A DNA stretch of 39,616 bases, from contig JALHPN010000067.1 in assembly GCA_022842465.1 (NCBI GenBank), positions 1 to 39,616 of the forward strand, read 5' to 3'. The stretch comes from Polyangiaceae bacterium. GTDB lineage: Bacteria > Myxococcota_A > Polyangia > Polyangiales > Polyangiaceae. The position numbers and the translations under genes were made by a program. The notes beneath the pieces are model-generated. The model had not been told where the DNA came from, did no database searches, and worked only from the letters and a program-made list of their open reading frames with translations. Shown piece by piece: positions 8,898 to 17,992 of the stretch (its first letter is position 1; each line of letters starts with the position of its first letter).

Positions 8898-10114
8898 GGT
8901 CGGCTCCAGAAGCTCGCGGGCACGACGCGCGGCGCGAGGGTGCCCGGGGTGCTGCCTTGATAGTCGGTGGATTGCGTGAGGACGAGCGCCGTGGCCGTCA
9001 CCGCGCCCGCGGCGAGGACCCCCGCGACGACCCAGACGAGCGGAAAGCCGCCTCCGCTCTTGCCGAGCGAGACGGTCATCGTCCGCGTCTCGTTCTCGGC
9101 GAGGACGAAGTCGATGACCTTCGACTCGGCCTCGCCGCGCCTGACGCGGAGGCGGTGCTCGCCGGCGGGGATGTCGGCTTCGAACCACCCGCGCCCCACG
9201 TCGCGGCCGTCGAGCTCGACGACGTCGCTGTCCTGATCGGGACGGACGCGGATCCGTCCGACCTTCACTTCGCGCTGGAGGGTGAACGCCGCCTCGACGT
9301 CCCCGCGCGCGCCGACGTCGACGCGCTTGGCCGCGGTACCGTAGCCCGGCGCGCGCACCGTCACCGTGTGCGACCCGACCTCCACCATCGTCTCGAGCGG
9401 CGCCTCGCCCACCTCGACACCGTCGACGAGGACGACGGCCCTGGCGGGCGGCGGAACGGGCGCGCGCACGACGAGCCTGCCGCGCCGGACGATGTCCTCG
9501 AGCTCGAAGCTCGCGGTCGACGTCTCGCCGGAAGCGACGCGGACGCTCTTCGTCGCCTCGACGTAGCCCGACTTCCTCGCGACGACGACGTGGTCCCCGA
9601 CCTCGATGGCCAGTGGCTCGGCGAGCGGTGTCGTGCCGACGGGCTCGCCGTCGACGAGGAGCGCGGCGCCCTCCGGCGTGCTCGTCACGACCAGCTTCGA
9701 GACGAACGGCTCGAGCGCGGCGATGGTCTCGTTCACCGTCTTCACGTACGACTCGGGGAGCGGAGGGGTCCTCTTGGCGCCCTCGGCGAGGCTCGTTCGT
9801 AGCGCCGCGAGCGCTCGCACGTAGCGGCGCATCGTCTTGTCGCAGACCGCGACGTTGTAGAGGATGCGCGGGTCGTGCGAGAGCTCGTAGGCTCGCTCGA
9901 ACTCGGCGCGGGCCCCGCGGTGATCTCCGTCCGCGAAGAGCGTGCTGCCGCGGTCGAACGCGCCGAGCGCGGCGCCCGAGAGCCCGTCGCGCACGCGGCG
10001 CGAGCTCGTCTTGGTCGCCTCCGGAGCGGCGAAGGCGTCGCCCGGGACGGCCGACGAGGCGAGCAGCGCGACGAAGGCGTAGCGACGGAGCACGGAGCGG
10101 CGGAACATGGCCAT
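8894..10114 (-). CDS. Exported protein with TPR-like region and three PEGA domains
   Basis: A 406-residue product. A signal peptide ends near residue 29 (GDAFA). Residues about 48-110 resemble one or two TPR units (FADGDHRGARAEFERAYEL, PRILYNVAVCDK). Three PEGA repeats follow at about 140-205, 212-280 and 285-350; each has the STPEGAALLVDGEPVG / VDGVEVGEAPL type of turn and a VGxHxVxVRxPGY-like second half, weakest in the third. A TM helix sits at 358-380. PEGA domains are extracytoplasmic beta modules common next to bacterial Ser/Thr kinases. The start codon shares one base with the kinase stop (TGATG), so it is co-translated with the kinase. A second ATG two codons in is also possible. Confidence 0.85.
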   Translation of the reverse strand: MAMFRRSVLRRYAFVALLASSAVPGDAFAAPEATKTSSRRVRDGLSGAALGAFDRGSTLFADGDHRGARAEFERAYELSHDPRILYNVAVCDKTMRRYVRALAALRTSLAEGAKRTPPLPESYVKTVNETIAALEPFVSKLVVTSTPEGAALLVDGEPVGTTPLAEPLAIEVGDHVVVARKSGYVEATKSVRVASGETSTASFELEDIVRRGRLVVRAPVPPPARAVVLVDGVEVGEAPLETMVEVGSHTVTVRAPGYGTAAKRVDVGARGDVEAAFTLQREVKVGRIRVRPDQDSDVVELDGRDVGRGWFEADIPAGEHRLRVRRGEAESKVIDFVLAENETRTMTVSLGKSGGGFPLVWVVAGVLAAGAVTATALVLTQSTDYQGSTPGTLAPRVVPASFWSRP

Positions 10115-11409
10115 CAGTCGAGGAGCTTGATGCTCCGGATGTCGCGCACACGCGCGGGCGCGGCGGACGCAGACGCCGCAGGAGGAGGAGGCCGCGACGA
10201 CGCGCTCGCGGAAGCCGGAGGCGTCGGAGCGACCGACGCGCTCGCCGTCATCGCGGGCTCGGCCGGTGCGCTGCTCGGCGGAGCCGGCTCCGCTCGCGGG
10301 GGCTGCGTCTCGGCACGTGCCGAGCCTGGCGGGGCCGAACCGGCGCGGAGCCCGAGCACGAGGACGGCCACGAACGCCAGCGCCACCGTCGCGCCGCCGA
10401 GGAGAGGGACCCAGCGCGAGCGCGGCCTCACCCTGCGGCTCGCGCGGAGCGGCCTCGCGCCGGACCCGCCCTTCGCCTTCTTCGCGACGGCCTCGGCGAG
10501 CGGCCGGGTCTCGTCGTCGACGAACGGGAGCAGCGCGGCGACGAGCGCCGGGACGCTCGGGATGCGATCGTCGGCGGCCTTCGCGAGGCAGCTCGCGAGC
10601 ACGTCGTCGATCCCCTTGGGGAGGTCCGGCCGTAGCGCGGTGGCGCGCGGCGTGTCCCCCGTGAGGATCAGCGCGCAGAGCTCGGGGATCGACTCGGACG
10701 CGAACGGCACGACGCCCGTGAGCAGCTCGAAGAGCGTCACGCCGAGGCCCCAGACGTCCGTGCGCTCGTCGACGGAGCGTGCGTTGCGGAGCTGCTCGGG
10801 CGACATGTACTGGGGCGAGCCGAGGATGGTGTGCGGCGCCGTCAGGCTCGTCGACGCGACGCCGAGGTCGGTCGACACCCGCTTCGAGATCCCGAAGTCG
10901 AGCACCTTCACCATCGGCGCCGCGCCGTCCCCGGCCGCCTCCGCGAGGAAGAGGTTCGCCGGCTTCAGGTCGCGGTGGATGATGCCGCGCTCGTTCGCCT
11001 CGGCGATCGCCTCCGCCGCCTGGACGACGACGCGGACGGCCTCCTCGAGCTCGAGCCGTCCGCGCTCCTCGAGGAGCGCATCGAGCCCCTTGCCGACGAG
11101 GCGCTCCATCGTGATGTACGGGAGGCCCGCCTCGGTCGTCCCGACGTCGAAGATGCGCGTCGCGTGGCGGCTGGTGATGCTGGCGGCAGCCCGCGCCTCG
11201 CGGACGAACCGCGTGAGCGCGTCCGGCTCCTTCGCCAGGGAGGGCTTGAGCATCTTGATCGCGACCACGCGCTCGAGGTCGAGGTGGCGCCCTTCGAGCA
11301 CGACTCCCATCCCGCCGGCGCCGAGCACGCCCGAGACGCGGATCCGGCCGCCGAGCAGATCGCCGACGCTCGGGATCCCCTCGAGTTCGGTCGTCGTCGG
11401 CTCGGACAT
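10114..11409 (-). CDS. Transmembrane Ser/Thr protein kinase (PknB/Hanks type)
   Basis: A 431-residue protein. The kinase domain at about 22-285 has glycine loop VLGAGGMGVV (28-38), VVAIKML, catalytic loop HRDLKPAN (around 142-149), DFGIS (around 171), GSPQYMSPEQ and DVWGLGVTLFELLTG. All catalytic residues are present. A basic segment (RPLRASRRVRPRSR) precedes one TM helix at about 332-354. The C-terminal 75 residues are Ala/Pro/Ser low complexity. I chose ATG 11409, which places the glycine loop at the usual distance from the N-terminus; longer versions only add Arg-rich sequence. It is the first of three coupled genes (kinase, PEGA protein, Cys-rich lipoprotein) and lies 125 bp after the anti-sigma gene. 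Confidence 0.9.
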   Translation of the reverse strand: MSEPTTTELEGIPSVGDLLGGRIRVSGVLGAGGMGVVLEGRHLDLERVVAIKMLKPSLAKEPDALTRFVREARAAASITSRHATRIFDVGTTEAGLPYITMERLVGKGLDALLEERGRLELEEAVRVVVQAAEAIAEANERGIIHRDLKPANLFLAEAAGDGAAPMVKVLDFGISKRVSTDLGVASTSLTAPHTILGSPQYMSPEQLRNARSVDERTDVWGLGVTLFELLTGVVPFASESIPELCALILTGDTPRATALRPDLPKGIDDVLASCLAKAADDRIPSVPALVAALLPFVDDETRPLAEAVAKKAKGGSGARPLRASRRVRPRSRWVPLLGGATVALAFVAVLVLGLRAGSAPPGSARAETQPPRAEPAPPSSAPAEPAMTASASVAPTPPASASASSRPPPPAASASAAPARVRDIRSIKLLD

Positions 11410-11534
11410 CGAAGAACGGCTCCCCGCCGCCTCGACGAAGGTGCTGAGGGCGATCCGCAGCACGGTCGCCACGCCGAGGCCCCGCGTCCGAGGAGCTTCC
11501 GCGTGGAGGAGCGGGGCGTCAAGCAGGGCGCAGC

Positions 11535-12284
11535 TCACCGGGACCGTACCCCGGTCGGCCCTCGCGCGACGACCTGCGAGGCGCGGAGCACGGCCGCGCC
11601 GGGCCAAGCTTCGCGCGTCAGCACGACCTCGCGAACCTCGGCGCAGGACAAGGATGTCCGGTTCGGCGCGCACAGCCCCGCAAAGGCGATCGCTCGGCCC
11701 GAGCCCGCGACGAGGGAGCCTGCGAGCCTGGGCTGCTCGTCACCGTCGAAGCGGATCCAGAGCTCCACGAGCTCGTCCGGTTTCGCGCCGAGGTCCGTCG
11801 ACCAGGTCACGGTACCGCGACCGTCGCGTCGATCGAACGTCATCGTCACGGCCGTCCCCTCGTCCGTGAACGCGAGCTCCTGGGCCAGAGGCGCAGCGGA
11901 CGTGGCCGTGGCACGTTCTCGCGCGATCACGACGACGAGCGCCGCGGCGGCGGCCGCCCACCCGGCCCACTGGAGGGCCCGTGAAGGACGGCTCGTCTCC
12001 TGCCTTGCCTCGCGCTCTTCGTCGAGGACGACCACCTGGGAGCCCGCCGCGGTCGTGGTCCCCGGCGCGCCGTCGGTCCTCGGCTCCGAGGTCTCCGCAC
12101 GGGCGCGCGCGTGAGCCTTCGCGCGTCGCGCCGCGAACGCCCGGGCCTCCGCTTCCACGCGATCGCGGGCGGCGGGCGGCATGCGCCCGGCGTCCGGCGT
12201 GAGCGCGAGGGCGGCGGCGGCAAGGACCGCTTCGCGCTCCTCGTCCGTGAGGTCGTCCGGATTCGCGTCGTCGCGTTCGCTCAC
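11535..12284 (-). CDS. Anti-sigma factor, RskA/anti-sigma-K-like
   Basis: A 249-residue product with a GTG start at 12284 overlapping the sigma-factor stop (GTGA). The N-terminal 50 residues (DDLTDEEREAVLAAAALALTP) form a short helical region where an anti-sigma domain would sit; no HxxxCxxC zinc motif is present. An Arg/Ala-rich linker is followed by one TM helix near 103-120. The outer domain has the beta-rich form of RskA C-termini (TVTWSTDLGAKPDELVELWI, GLCAPNRT, VVLTREAWPGAAVL). Such proteins hold the sigma factor at the membrane until regulated proteolysis. The assignment rests mainly on gene position and layout. Confidence 0.72.
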   Translation of the reverse strand: MSERDDANPDDLTDEEREAVLAAAALALTPDAGRMPPAARDRVEAEARAFAARRAKAHARARAETSEPRTDGAPGTTTAAGSQVVVLDEEREARQETSRPSRALQWAGWAAAAAALVVVIARERATATSAAPLAQELAFTDEGTAVTMTFDRRDGRGTVTWSTDLGAKPDELVELWIRFDGDEQPRLAGSLVAGSGRAIAFAGLCAPNRTSLSCAEVREVVLTREAWPGAAVLRASQVVARGPTGVRSR

Positions 12285-12868
12285 GTCTCCTCCTCCACGG
12301 TCAGGGTCTTCTCGTCGGTCGGGTCTCCGCCGAAGAGCACTTCGCGGAGGCGGATCAGAGCACGTCGCGCGTGGGCCTTGACGGTGCCGAGCGGCATCCC
12401 GGTCTGCTCGGCGATCTCTTCGTGCGTCAGCCCCTCCCTCGTCGCGAGAGCGAGGACGCGCTGCTGGTCGGGCTTCAGCGTCCGGACCGCGCGATACACG
12501 AGCGCCGCCTCCGCGGCGCGCTCCGCGGGAGGCTCGTCGGAAGGGATCGTCTCGTCGAGAGGCTCCGTCCGGCCGCGTCGCCCGCGAGCGCGGAGCCGAT
12601 CGACGAGCCGGCGGCGCGCGATCATCGCCACGAAGAGCGCCTCGGAGCCACGCGCTGGGTCGAAGCGATGGGCGCTCTCCCAGATCGCGACGAAGGCCTC
12701 CTGCACCGCGTCCTCCGCGTCGGCGTGGCCTTCGGAGAGCTTCCGTGCGAGCGACCAGACGAGGCGATCGTAGCGGTCGATGCACGAACGCACCGCGAAC
12801 GGATCTCCGCTCGCGATGCGTGGCAAGAGCGGCGGGGCGCTCTGGACGGCCTCCTTCCTCTCGCTCAA
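12281..12868 (-). CDS. ECF RNA polymerase sigma factor, SigK-like
   Basis: A 195-residue sigma-70-family factor with regions 2 and 4 only. Region 2 is about 30-95 (YDRLVWSLARKL, DAEDAVQEAFVAIWESAHRF, FVAMIARRRLVDRLR). Region 4 is about 130-180 (LKPDQQRVLALATREGLTHEEIAEQ, then a helix-turn-helix ending GTVKAHARRALIRLRE). The start codon is TTG (12868-12866); no ATG or GTG lies close by in frame, and there is no clear Shine-Dalgarno, so initiation may be weak. Its gene order, fasciclin protein then sigma then RskA-like anti-sigma, matches the SigK/RskA type. It probably transcribes the fasciclin gene and its own operon. Confidence 0.88.
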   Translation of the reverse strand: MSERKEAVQSAPPLLPRIASGDPFAVRSCIDRYDRLVWSLARKLSEGHADAEDAVQEAFVAIWESAHRFDPARGSEALFVAMIARRRLVDRLRARGRRGRTEPLDETIPSDEPPAERAAEAALVYRAVRTLKPDQQRVLALATREGLTHEEIAEQTGMPLGTVKAHARRALIRLREVLFGGDPTDEKTLTVEEET

Positions 12869-12929
12869 GCGCGAGACCGTATCACGGATGGAGGCTGCCC
12901 CGCGCGCCCCGGGCCGGCGGGACGACGTG

Positions 12930-14006
12930 TCAGAGGGTCGGTACGAGGACCTTGTCGACGACGTGCACGATGCCGTTCTTGGTCACGATGTCCGTGACGG
13001 CGAGGTTCGCGTTCGTGTCGGTGCTGTCCTTGATCTTCGGCGGCGCGCCGGGGACGACGTTCAGGTTCTTGCCGGCCGCGGCCGTCGCGAGGTTGGTCGC
13101 CGCGGTCGCCTTCGACACGTCGCCCGACGTCGCGAAGCTCGGCAGCACGTGGTAGAGCAGCACGGTGCGGACCTGGGCCGGCGTGAGCGTCGCGACGACC
13201 CCGGAGGCCGCCGTGAACGCGTCGTTCGTCGGCGCGAAGACCGTGAACGGACCAGCCGTCTTCAGCGTATCGACCAGCGTCGGCATGTCGCCGCCGGGGT
13301 TGCTGGAGAGGGTGGTGACGAGGCTGCTCAGCACCGGGTAGGCCGCGGCTGCACCGACGATGTCCTGCGACGGGGGGATGAGGACGCTGTCGAGCACGTG
13401 GATGACGCCGTTCGAGGCGGCGACGTCGGCGGCGGTGACCTTGGCGCCCGGATCCGCGCCGGCGGCGGCGCCTGCGCTGAGGTCCTTCGTCGGGAAGATC
13501 GTGATCGCGCTGCCTGCCGTCGCGATGCGGACGCGGAGCTTACCTGCGCCGACGCCCGTCGCGAGCGTCTCCGAGCTCGTGAGCCCGCTCACGGCCGTCG
13601 AGGGCGCCCTGCCCGCGATGACGTGGAACTTCAGGATCTCACCGAGCGCTGCCGGGTCTGCGGCGTTGATCTTGTCGATTGTATCGAACGGCGTCTTCTT
13701 GAACGCATCGTCGGTCGGCGCGAGCACGGTGAAGGGACCTGCGCCCTTGAGGGTCTCGACGAGGCCCGCGCGAGTGACGGCGGCCGCGAGGTAGGTGAAC
13801 TTCGCCTCGACGGCGGTGTCGACGATGTCCTTGGCGGCCGGCGCTGCATCCGGTGTCGTCCCCGACGAGCCGGAGGACGACGAGCTCGAGCTGGAGGCGC
13901 CACCGTCGCCGGGGGTCGCCGTCGTCGGCGTCGCATCGTCGTCGCCACAGGCGACCGCGAGCGGGAACAGCAGGACAAGAGCCGCCAAGAATCGCTGACG
14001 CATCAT
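12930..14006 (-). CDS. Lipoprotein with two fasciclin (FAS1) domains
   Basis: A 358-residue product. The lipoprotein signal MMRQRFLAALVLLFPLAVAC is followed by Asp-rich and Ser-rich linkers to residue 50. Two FAS1 domains follow at about 52-187 and 205-357. Each has the H1 motif (GAGPFTVLAPTDDAF and AGPFTVFAPTNDAF), the central YH/FH motif (LKFHVIAG, LLYHVLPS) and the H2-type end (NGVIHVLDSVLIP, NGIVHVVDKVLVP). FAS1 proteins are surface adhesion or binding modules; MPT70/MPT83 of mycobacteria are known SigK-controlled examples. Start 14006 is fixed by a strong Shine-Dalgarno, GAGGAGG; ATG 14003 is equally placed. It is 61 bp upstream of the sigma gene on the same strand. Confidence 0.92.
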   Translation of the reverse strand: MMRQRFLAALVLLFPLAVACGDDDATPTTATPGDGGASSSSSSSSGSSGTTPDAAPAAKDIVDTAVEAKFTYLAAAVTRAGLVETLKGAGPFTVLAPTDDAFKKTPFDTIDKINAADPAALGEILKFHVIAGRAPSTAVSGLTSSETLATGVGAGKLRVRIATAGSAITIFPTKDLSAGAAAGADPGAKVTAADVAASNGVIHVLDSVLIPPSQDIVGAAAAYPVLSSLVTTLSSNPGGDMPTLVDTLKTAGPFTVFAPTNDAFTAASGVVATLTPAQVRTVLLYHVLPSFATSGDVSKATAATNLATAAAGKNLNVVPGAPPKIKDSTDTNANLAVTDIVTKNGIVHVVDKVLVPTL

Positions 14007-14012
14007 GAGAAG

Positions 14013-14019
14013 CCTCCTC
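14013..14019 (-). promoter_or_regulatory. Ribosome binding site of the fasciclin gene
   Basis: GAGGAGG, 6 nt before the ATG at 14006 and 9 nt before the ATG at 14003. It rules out the longer in-frame extension. Confidence 0.8.
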
Positions 14020-14033
14020 GGTTGATGCTGGAG

Positions 14034-14061
14034 GGTTCGCCGGCCGCGGGATCTCGGATGC
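14034..14061 (-). promoter_or_regulatory. Possible ECF-type promoter of the fasciclin gene
   Basis: On the minus strand GCATCC (14061-14056) and CGAACC (14039-14034) are 16 nt apart and about 27 nt upstream of the start codon. They loosely resemble the mycobacterial SigK consensus as I recall it (CCATCC, 16-17 nt, CCGAAT). The match is partial, and the spacing is off by one or two if the -10 is taken as GCGAAC. Confidence 0.25.
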
Positions 14062-14140
14062 AGCGGCCGGACGATTTTCTCGTGGACCATGCGCCTTGCG
14101 AAGGCCGCGGCGTGACACTAGAGGAGCGGGTCCGGCCCTC

Positions 14141-17100
14141 ATGTCGAACGAGCTCCGCGCCTCCGTCGCCGATCGCACGGGCCTCACGGCCGAATCGCTC
14201 GCGCGCGCCCAGACGGCCGAGCTCGATCCCCTCCCCTCCGTCCTCCCGCCGGAGGGCGTCCGCGTCGCACGGCTCGCGGAGATCGCAGCCGCGGCGCGGG
14301 CGACGCCGGTGCGCATCGACGTCGCGGGGGTTCGCGGATGCGCCGATGCCGCCGTCGTCGCGGCGCTCGCGCGGGAAGATGCCCGGCCCCTCGTCGCGGT
14401 GGCCGACGATCTCGACGGCGCGCGGCGGCTCGCCCAGGACGTACGGTTCCTCCTCGGTCCTACGTCCCCGGACGACGACGAGGAGGGCGGGACGGACGAC
14501 GCGGCGGATGTGCTCGTCCTCGCCACGCCGGAGTCGTCGCCGTACGCCGACGTGAACCCCGACCGTCGGACGGCGATGAGCCGCATGGCGACGCTCGCGC
14601 ATCTCGCCGCGGGACGAAGGTTCCGCGTGCTCGTGGTCGCGGCGAACGCGCTCGTCCGAAAGCTCGTCCCCCCGGAGGTCGTCCGCGCCTACACGCGGCG
14701 GATCGTCCAGGAGGAGGAGCTCGACCGTGACGGCATCGTCCGCGCGCTGTCGGAGTCCGGGTACCTCCGCGTGCCGGTCGTGGAGGACCCGGGCTCGTTC
14801 GCCGTCCGCGGCTCGCTCCTCGACGTGTGGCCGCCGGGCGCAGGAGGCCCCTCACGGGTCGAGCTCTACGGAGACCTCGTCCTCTCCATCAAGCCGTTCG
14901 ACCCTTCCGCGCAGACGACGACGGCGAAGGACGCGCCCTCCGCGCGCGAGCTGTGGCTCCCGCCCGCGCGCGACGCGATCCTCTCGAAGGAGAACGTCGC
15001 CCGCGCGAAGGACCGCGTCTCCCAGCTCGCGGACATGATCGACTGGCCGACGACGAAGACGCGCGTCCTCGTCGAGGACGTCGTGCAGGGTCGCGCCTTC
15101 TTCGGAGCCGACGCGTTCCTCCCCGCGTACTACGACCACCTCACGCCGCTCGCGAGCTACCTCACCCCGGACACACGCGTCGTGCTCGCGGCGCCCGCGG
15201 CGCTGACCACGACCGTGCGCGAGGAGCTCGCACGCGCGGAGGAGGACGCGGCGGCGAGGACGAGCTCGCCTCATTTCCTCCCCGCCACGTTCTTCCGCGA
15301 CGAGGCGGAGGTCGCCGCGGACCTCGCCGTCCGCGCGGTGGTCGTCCTCCACGCCGCGGCGATCGTCGGCGGCGAGTCCGAGGGGGTCGCGATCTACGAG
15401 ACGGCCCCGGTCGGCCTCGATCCGCTTCATCTCGCCGCGCAAGGGCACGAGGACCTCACCCGAGCGGTGAAGACGGCGCGATCGACCAAAGGGCGCGCGA
15501 GCACGCTCCTGCCGGTCGCTCGGCGCATCCACCACTTCCGGGACAGCGGGCTCCGCGTCGTCCTCGCGGCCCGCGCGCAGACGCAGGCAGAGCGCCTCGC
15601 CGCGCTCCTCTCCCACCAGGGGGTGCGTTGCCGCGTCCGGCCGGGGGTGCTCGATCCCGCGTGGCTCGGCCGGCCGCGCACCGCCGAGGACGCGGACGCG
15701 GAGATCGTCACCGGCCCGCTCGCGCGCGGCGTCGTGATGCCTGGCGAGGGCTGGGTGCTCGTCACGGAAGAGGAGATCTTCGGCGGACGCGTGCATCGTG
15801 CACGCGATCGGAAGGCGCGCGACAACGCGCGGCCGTTCCTCGAAGATCTCCGGTCGCTGAACGTCGGCGACTACGTCGTCCACGTCGAGCACGGCATCGG
15901 CCGCTACCTCGGCCTCGTCCATCGCGAGGTCGCCGGCCTCACGGTCGACCTCCTCGTCGTCGAGTATGCGGGGACGGACAAGCTCTATCTCCCCGTCTAC
16001 CGCCTCAACCAGATCCAGAAGTACTCGGGTGGCGAGAGCGGCGAGCCGAAGATCGACAGGCTCGGCGGTCTCACCTTCTCGAAGACGAAGGCGAGGGTCA
16101 AGAAGGCGGTCCGTCAGATGGCGGACGAGCTCCTCCGGCTCTACGCGGAGCGGCAGGCGCAAGCGGGTGATGCGATCGACCCGGCGGACGACGACTATCG
16201 CGCCTTCGAGGCGACCTTCCCCTTCGACGAGACCGAGGACCAGGCGCGCGCGATCGACGAGGTGAACAAGGACCTCGAGACCCCGCGCCCGATGGACCGC
16301 CTCGTCTGCGGCGACGTCGGCTTCGGGAAGACCGAGGTGGCCCTCCGCGCCGCCTTCCGTGTCGCGATGGCCGGCAAGCAGGTCGCCCTCCTCTGCCCGA
16401 CCACGGTCCTCGCCCAGCAGCACTTCCGCACCTTCGAGACCCGCCTCGGGGACTACCCGATCACCGTCGCGAGCCTGAGCCGCTTCCAGTCGAAGAAAGA
16501 GCAGGACGAGACCCTCGCGAGACTGAAGGAGGGCAAGGTCGACGTCGTCATCGGCACGCACCGCCTCCTCTCGAAGGACGTGCACTTCAAGTCCCTCGGC
16601 CTCCTCGTCGTCGACGAGGAGCAGCGCTTCGGCGTCACGCACAAGGAGCGCATCAAGCAGCTCCGCGTGAACGTCGACGTCCTCACGCTGTCGGCGACGC
16701 CGATCCCGCGCACGCTCCAGATGGCCGTGAGCGGGATCCGCGACCTCTCCCTCATCACGACCCCGCCCGTGGACCGTCGGGCGGTCCGCACCGTCGTCAC
16801 GCGCTACGACGACCAGGTCCTCAAGGAGGCGATCGGCCGTGAGCTCTCGCGCGGCGGCCAGGTGTTCTACGTGTACAACCGCATCGAGGGCCTCTACGAG
16901 AAGGCGCAGCGCCTCCACCAGCTCTTCCCCGACGCGCGCATCGCGGTGGGCCACGGGCAGATGGCGATGAAGGCCAAGCGGAGCGCGGCTGCGGCGGCTT
17001 CGCCCGACGGCGACTCGGACGCCGCCGCCAGCGCGCTCGAGAAGACGATGCTCGACTTCGTCGAAGGCCGCTACGACGTCCTCTGCGCGACGGCGATCGT

Positions 17101-17968
17101 CGAGAGCGGGCTCGACATCCCGCGCGCCAACACGATCATCATCGATCGCGCCGACCTCTTCGGCCTCGCCCAGCTCTACCAGCTCCGCGGACGCGTCGGC
17201 CGCTCGAAGGAGCGCGCCTACTGCTACCTCGTCGTCCCGCCGCCCAACGCGATGACCGACGAGGCGCGGGCGCGCATCGAGGCCCTCGAGCGCCACACCG
17301 AGCTCGGGAGCGGCTTCAAGATCGCGTCGCTCGACCTCGAGCTCCGCGGCGCGGGCGACCTCCTCGGCGCCGAACAGTCCGGTAACGTGGCGAGCGTCGG
17401 CCTCGACCTCTTCTGCAACATGCTCGACGAGGCCGTCCACGAGCTCCGCGGCGAGCCCGTCGCCCATGACGTCGACCCCGAGCTCTCCTTCGACGTCACG
17501 GCGCTCCTCCCCGAGGACTACGTCTCCGACGTCGGCGTGCGGCTCTCGCTCTACAAGCGCCTCGCGAGCGCCGTCGACGAGCAGGCCGTCGCCGAGCTCG
17601 GCGTCGAGATGGAGGACCGCTTCGGCCCCCCGCCGCCGGAGGCCGGGTGCCTCGTTCGCCTGATGACGCTGAAGTGCGAGCTCCGGAAGCTCAAGGTCCT
17701 CGGCTGCGAGGCGAACGCGAAGAGCGTCACGCTCCACCTCCGCGAGGACACGCCGCTCGATCCGAAGAAGATCCTCGATCTCGTGAAGCTCCCGAAGAGC
17801 CCCTGGAAGATCACGCCGGACATGCGGCTGACGCGCCGCTTCGATCTCGGAGCGCCCGTTCGCACGGGCACGATCGCGCGTCCCGCCCCGCCGCCCGTCT
17901 CGAACCGGGACGGCCTCGACAACGCCGAGGCCGTCCTCGGCGAGCTCGCGCAGTGCTGGAGAGACTGA
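14141..17968 (+). CDS. mfd: Transcription-repair coupling factor Mfd
   Basis: A 1275-residue protein, somewhat longer than E. coli Mfd. The N-terminal UvrB-like/UvrA-interaction region covers about 1-560 (VPVVEDPGSFAVRGSLLDVWP is typical). The RNA polymerase-interacting CarD-like domain is at about 572-640 (LNVGDYVVHVEHGIGRYLGL). RecG-like helicase motifs follow: Walker A GDVGFGKTEV (near 722), DEEQRFGV (near 824), LSATPIPRTLQMA, and QLRGRVGRSKERAY. A TRCF domain ends the protein. Mfd removes stalled RNA polymerase at DNA lesions and recruits UvrA. An Ala/Ser/Asp-rich insert at about 945-965 lies between GHGQM and the segment leading to helicase motif V. ATG 14141 follows GAGGAG at 14121. The gene is divergent from the fasciclin gene. 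Confidence 0.97.
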   Translation: MSNELRASVADRTGLTAESLARAQTAELDPLPSVLPPEGVRVARLAEIAAAARATPVRIDVAGVRGCADAAVVAALAREDARPLVAVADDLDGARRLAQDVRFLLGPTSPDDDEEGGTDDAADVLVLATPESSPYADVNPDRRTAMSRMATLAHLAAGRRFRVLVVAANALVRKLVPPEVVRAYTRRIVQEEELDRDGIVRALSESGYLRVPVVEDPGSFAVRGSLLDVWPPGAGGPSRVELYGDLVLSIKPFDPSAQTTTAKDAPSARELWLPPARDAILSKENVARAKDRVSQLADMIDWPTTKTRVLVEDVVQGRAFFGADAFLPAYYDHLTPLASYLTPDTRVVLAAPAALTTTVREELARAEEDAAARTSSPHFLPATFFRDEAEVAADLAVRAVVVLHAAAIVGGESEGVAIYETAPVGLDPLHLAAQGHEDLTRAVKTARSTKGRASTLLPVARRIHHFRDSGLRVVLAARAQTQAERLAALLSHQGVRCRVRPGVLDPAWLGRPRTAEDADAEIVTGPLARGVVMPGEGWVLVTEEEIFGGRVHRARDRKARDNARPFLEDLRSLNVGDYVVHVEHGIGRYLGLVHREVAGLTVDLLVVEYAGTDKLYLPVYRLNQIQKYSGGESGEPKIDRLGGLTFSKTKARVKKAVRQMADELLRLYAERQAQAGDAIDPADDDYRAFEATFPFDETEDQARAIDEVNKDLETPRPMDRLVCGDVGFGKTEVALRAAFRVAMAGKQVALLCPTTVLAQQHFRTFETRLGDYPITVASLSRFQSKKEQDETLARLKEGKVDVVIGTHRLLSKDVHFKSLGLLVVDEEQRFGVTHKERIKQLRVNVDVLTLSATPIPRTLQMAVSGIRDLSLITTPPVDRRAVRTVVTRYDDQVLKEAIGRELSRGGQVFYVYNRIEGLYEKAQRLHQLFPDARIAVGHGQMAMKAKRSAAAAASPDGDSDAAASALEKTMLDFVEGRYDVLCATAIVESGLDIPRANTIIIDRADLFGLAQLYQLRGRVGRSKERAYCYLVVPPPNAMTDEARARIEALERHTELGSGFKIASLDLELRGAGDLLGAEQSGNVASVGLDLFCNMLDEAVHELRGEPVAHDVDPELSFDVTALLPEDYVSDVGVRLSLYKRLASAVDEQAVAELGVEMEDRFGPPPPEAGCLVRLMTLKCELRKLKVLGCEANAKSVTLHLREDTPLDPKKILDLVKLPKSPWKITPDMRLTRRFDLGAPVRTGTIARPAPPPVSNRDGLDNAEAVLGELAQCWRD

Positions 17969-17992
17969 GACGCCCGGCACGGCGCGCCTCGG

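Noticed and set aside
14852..17980. A 1042-codon minus-strand open frame
   Set aside because: It is the shadow of mfd; the product is charged low complexity and the opposite strand has full Mfd motifs.
17969..17992. Terminator between mfd and the adaptor gene
   Set aside because: The 24-bp gap has no clear stem.
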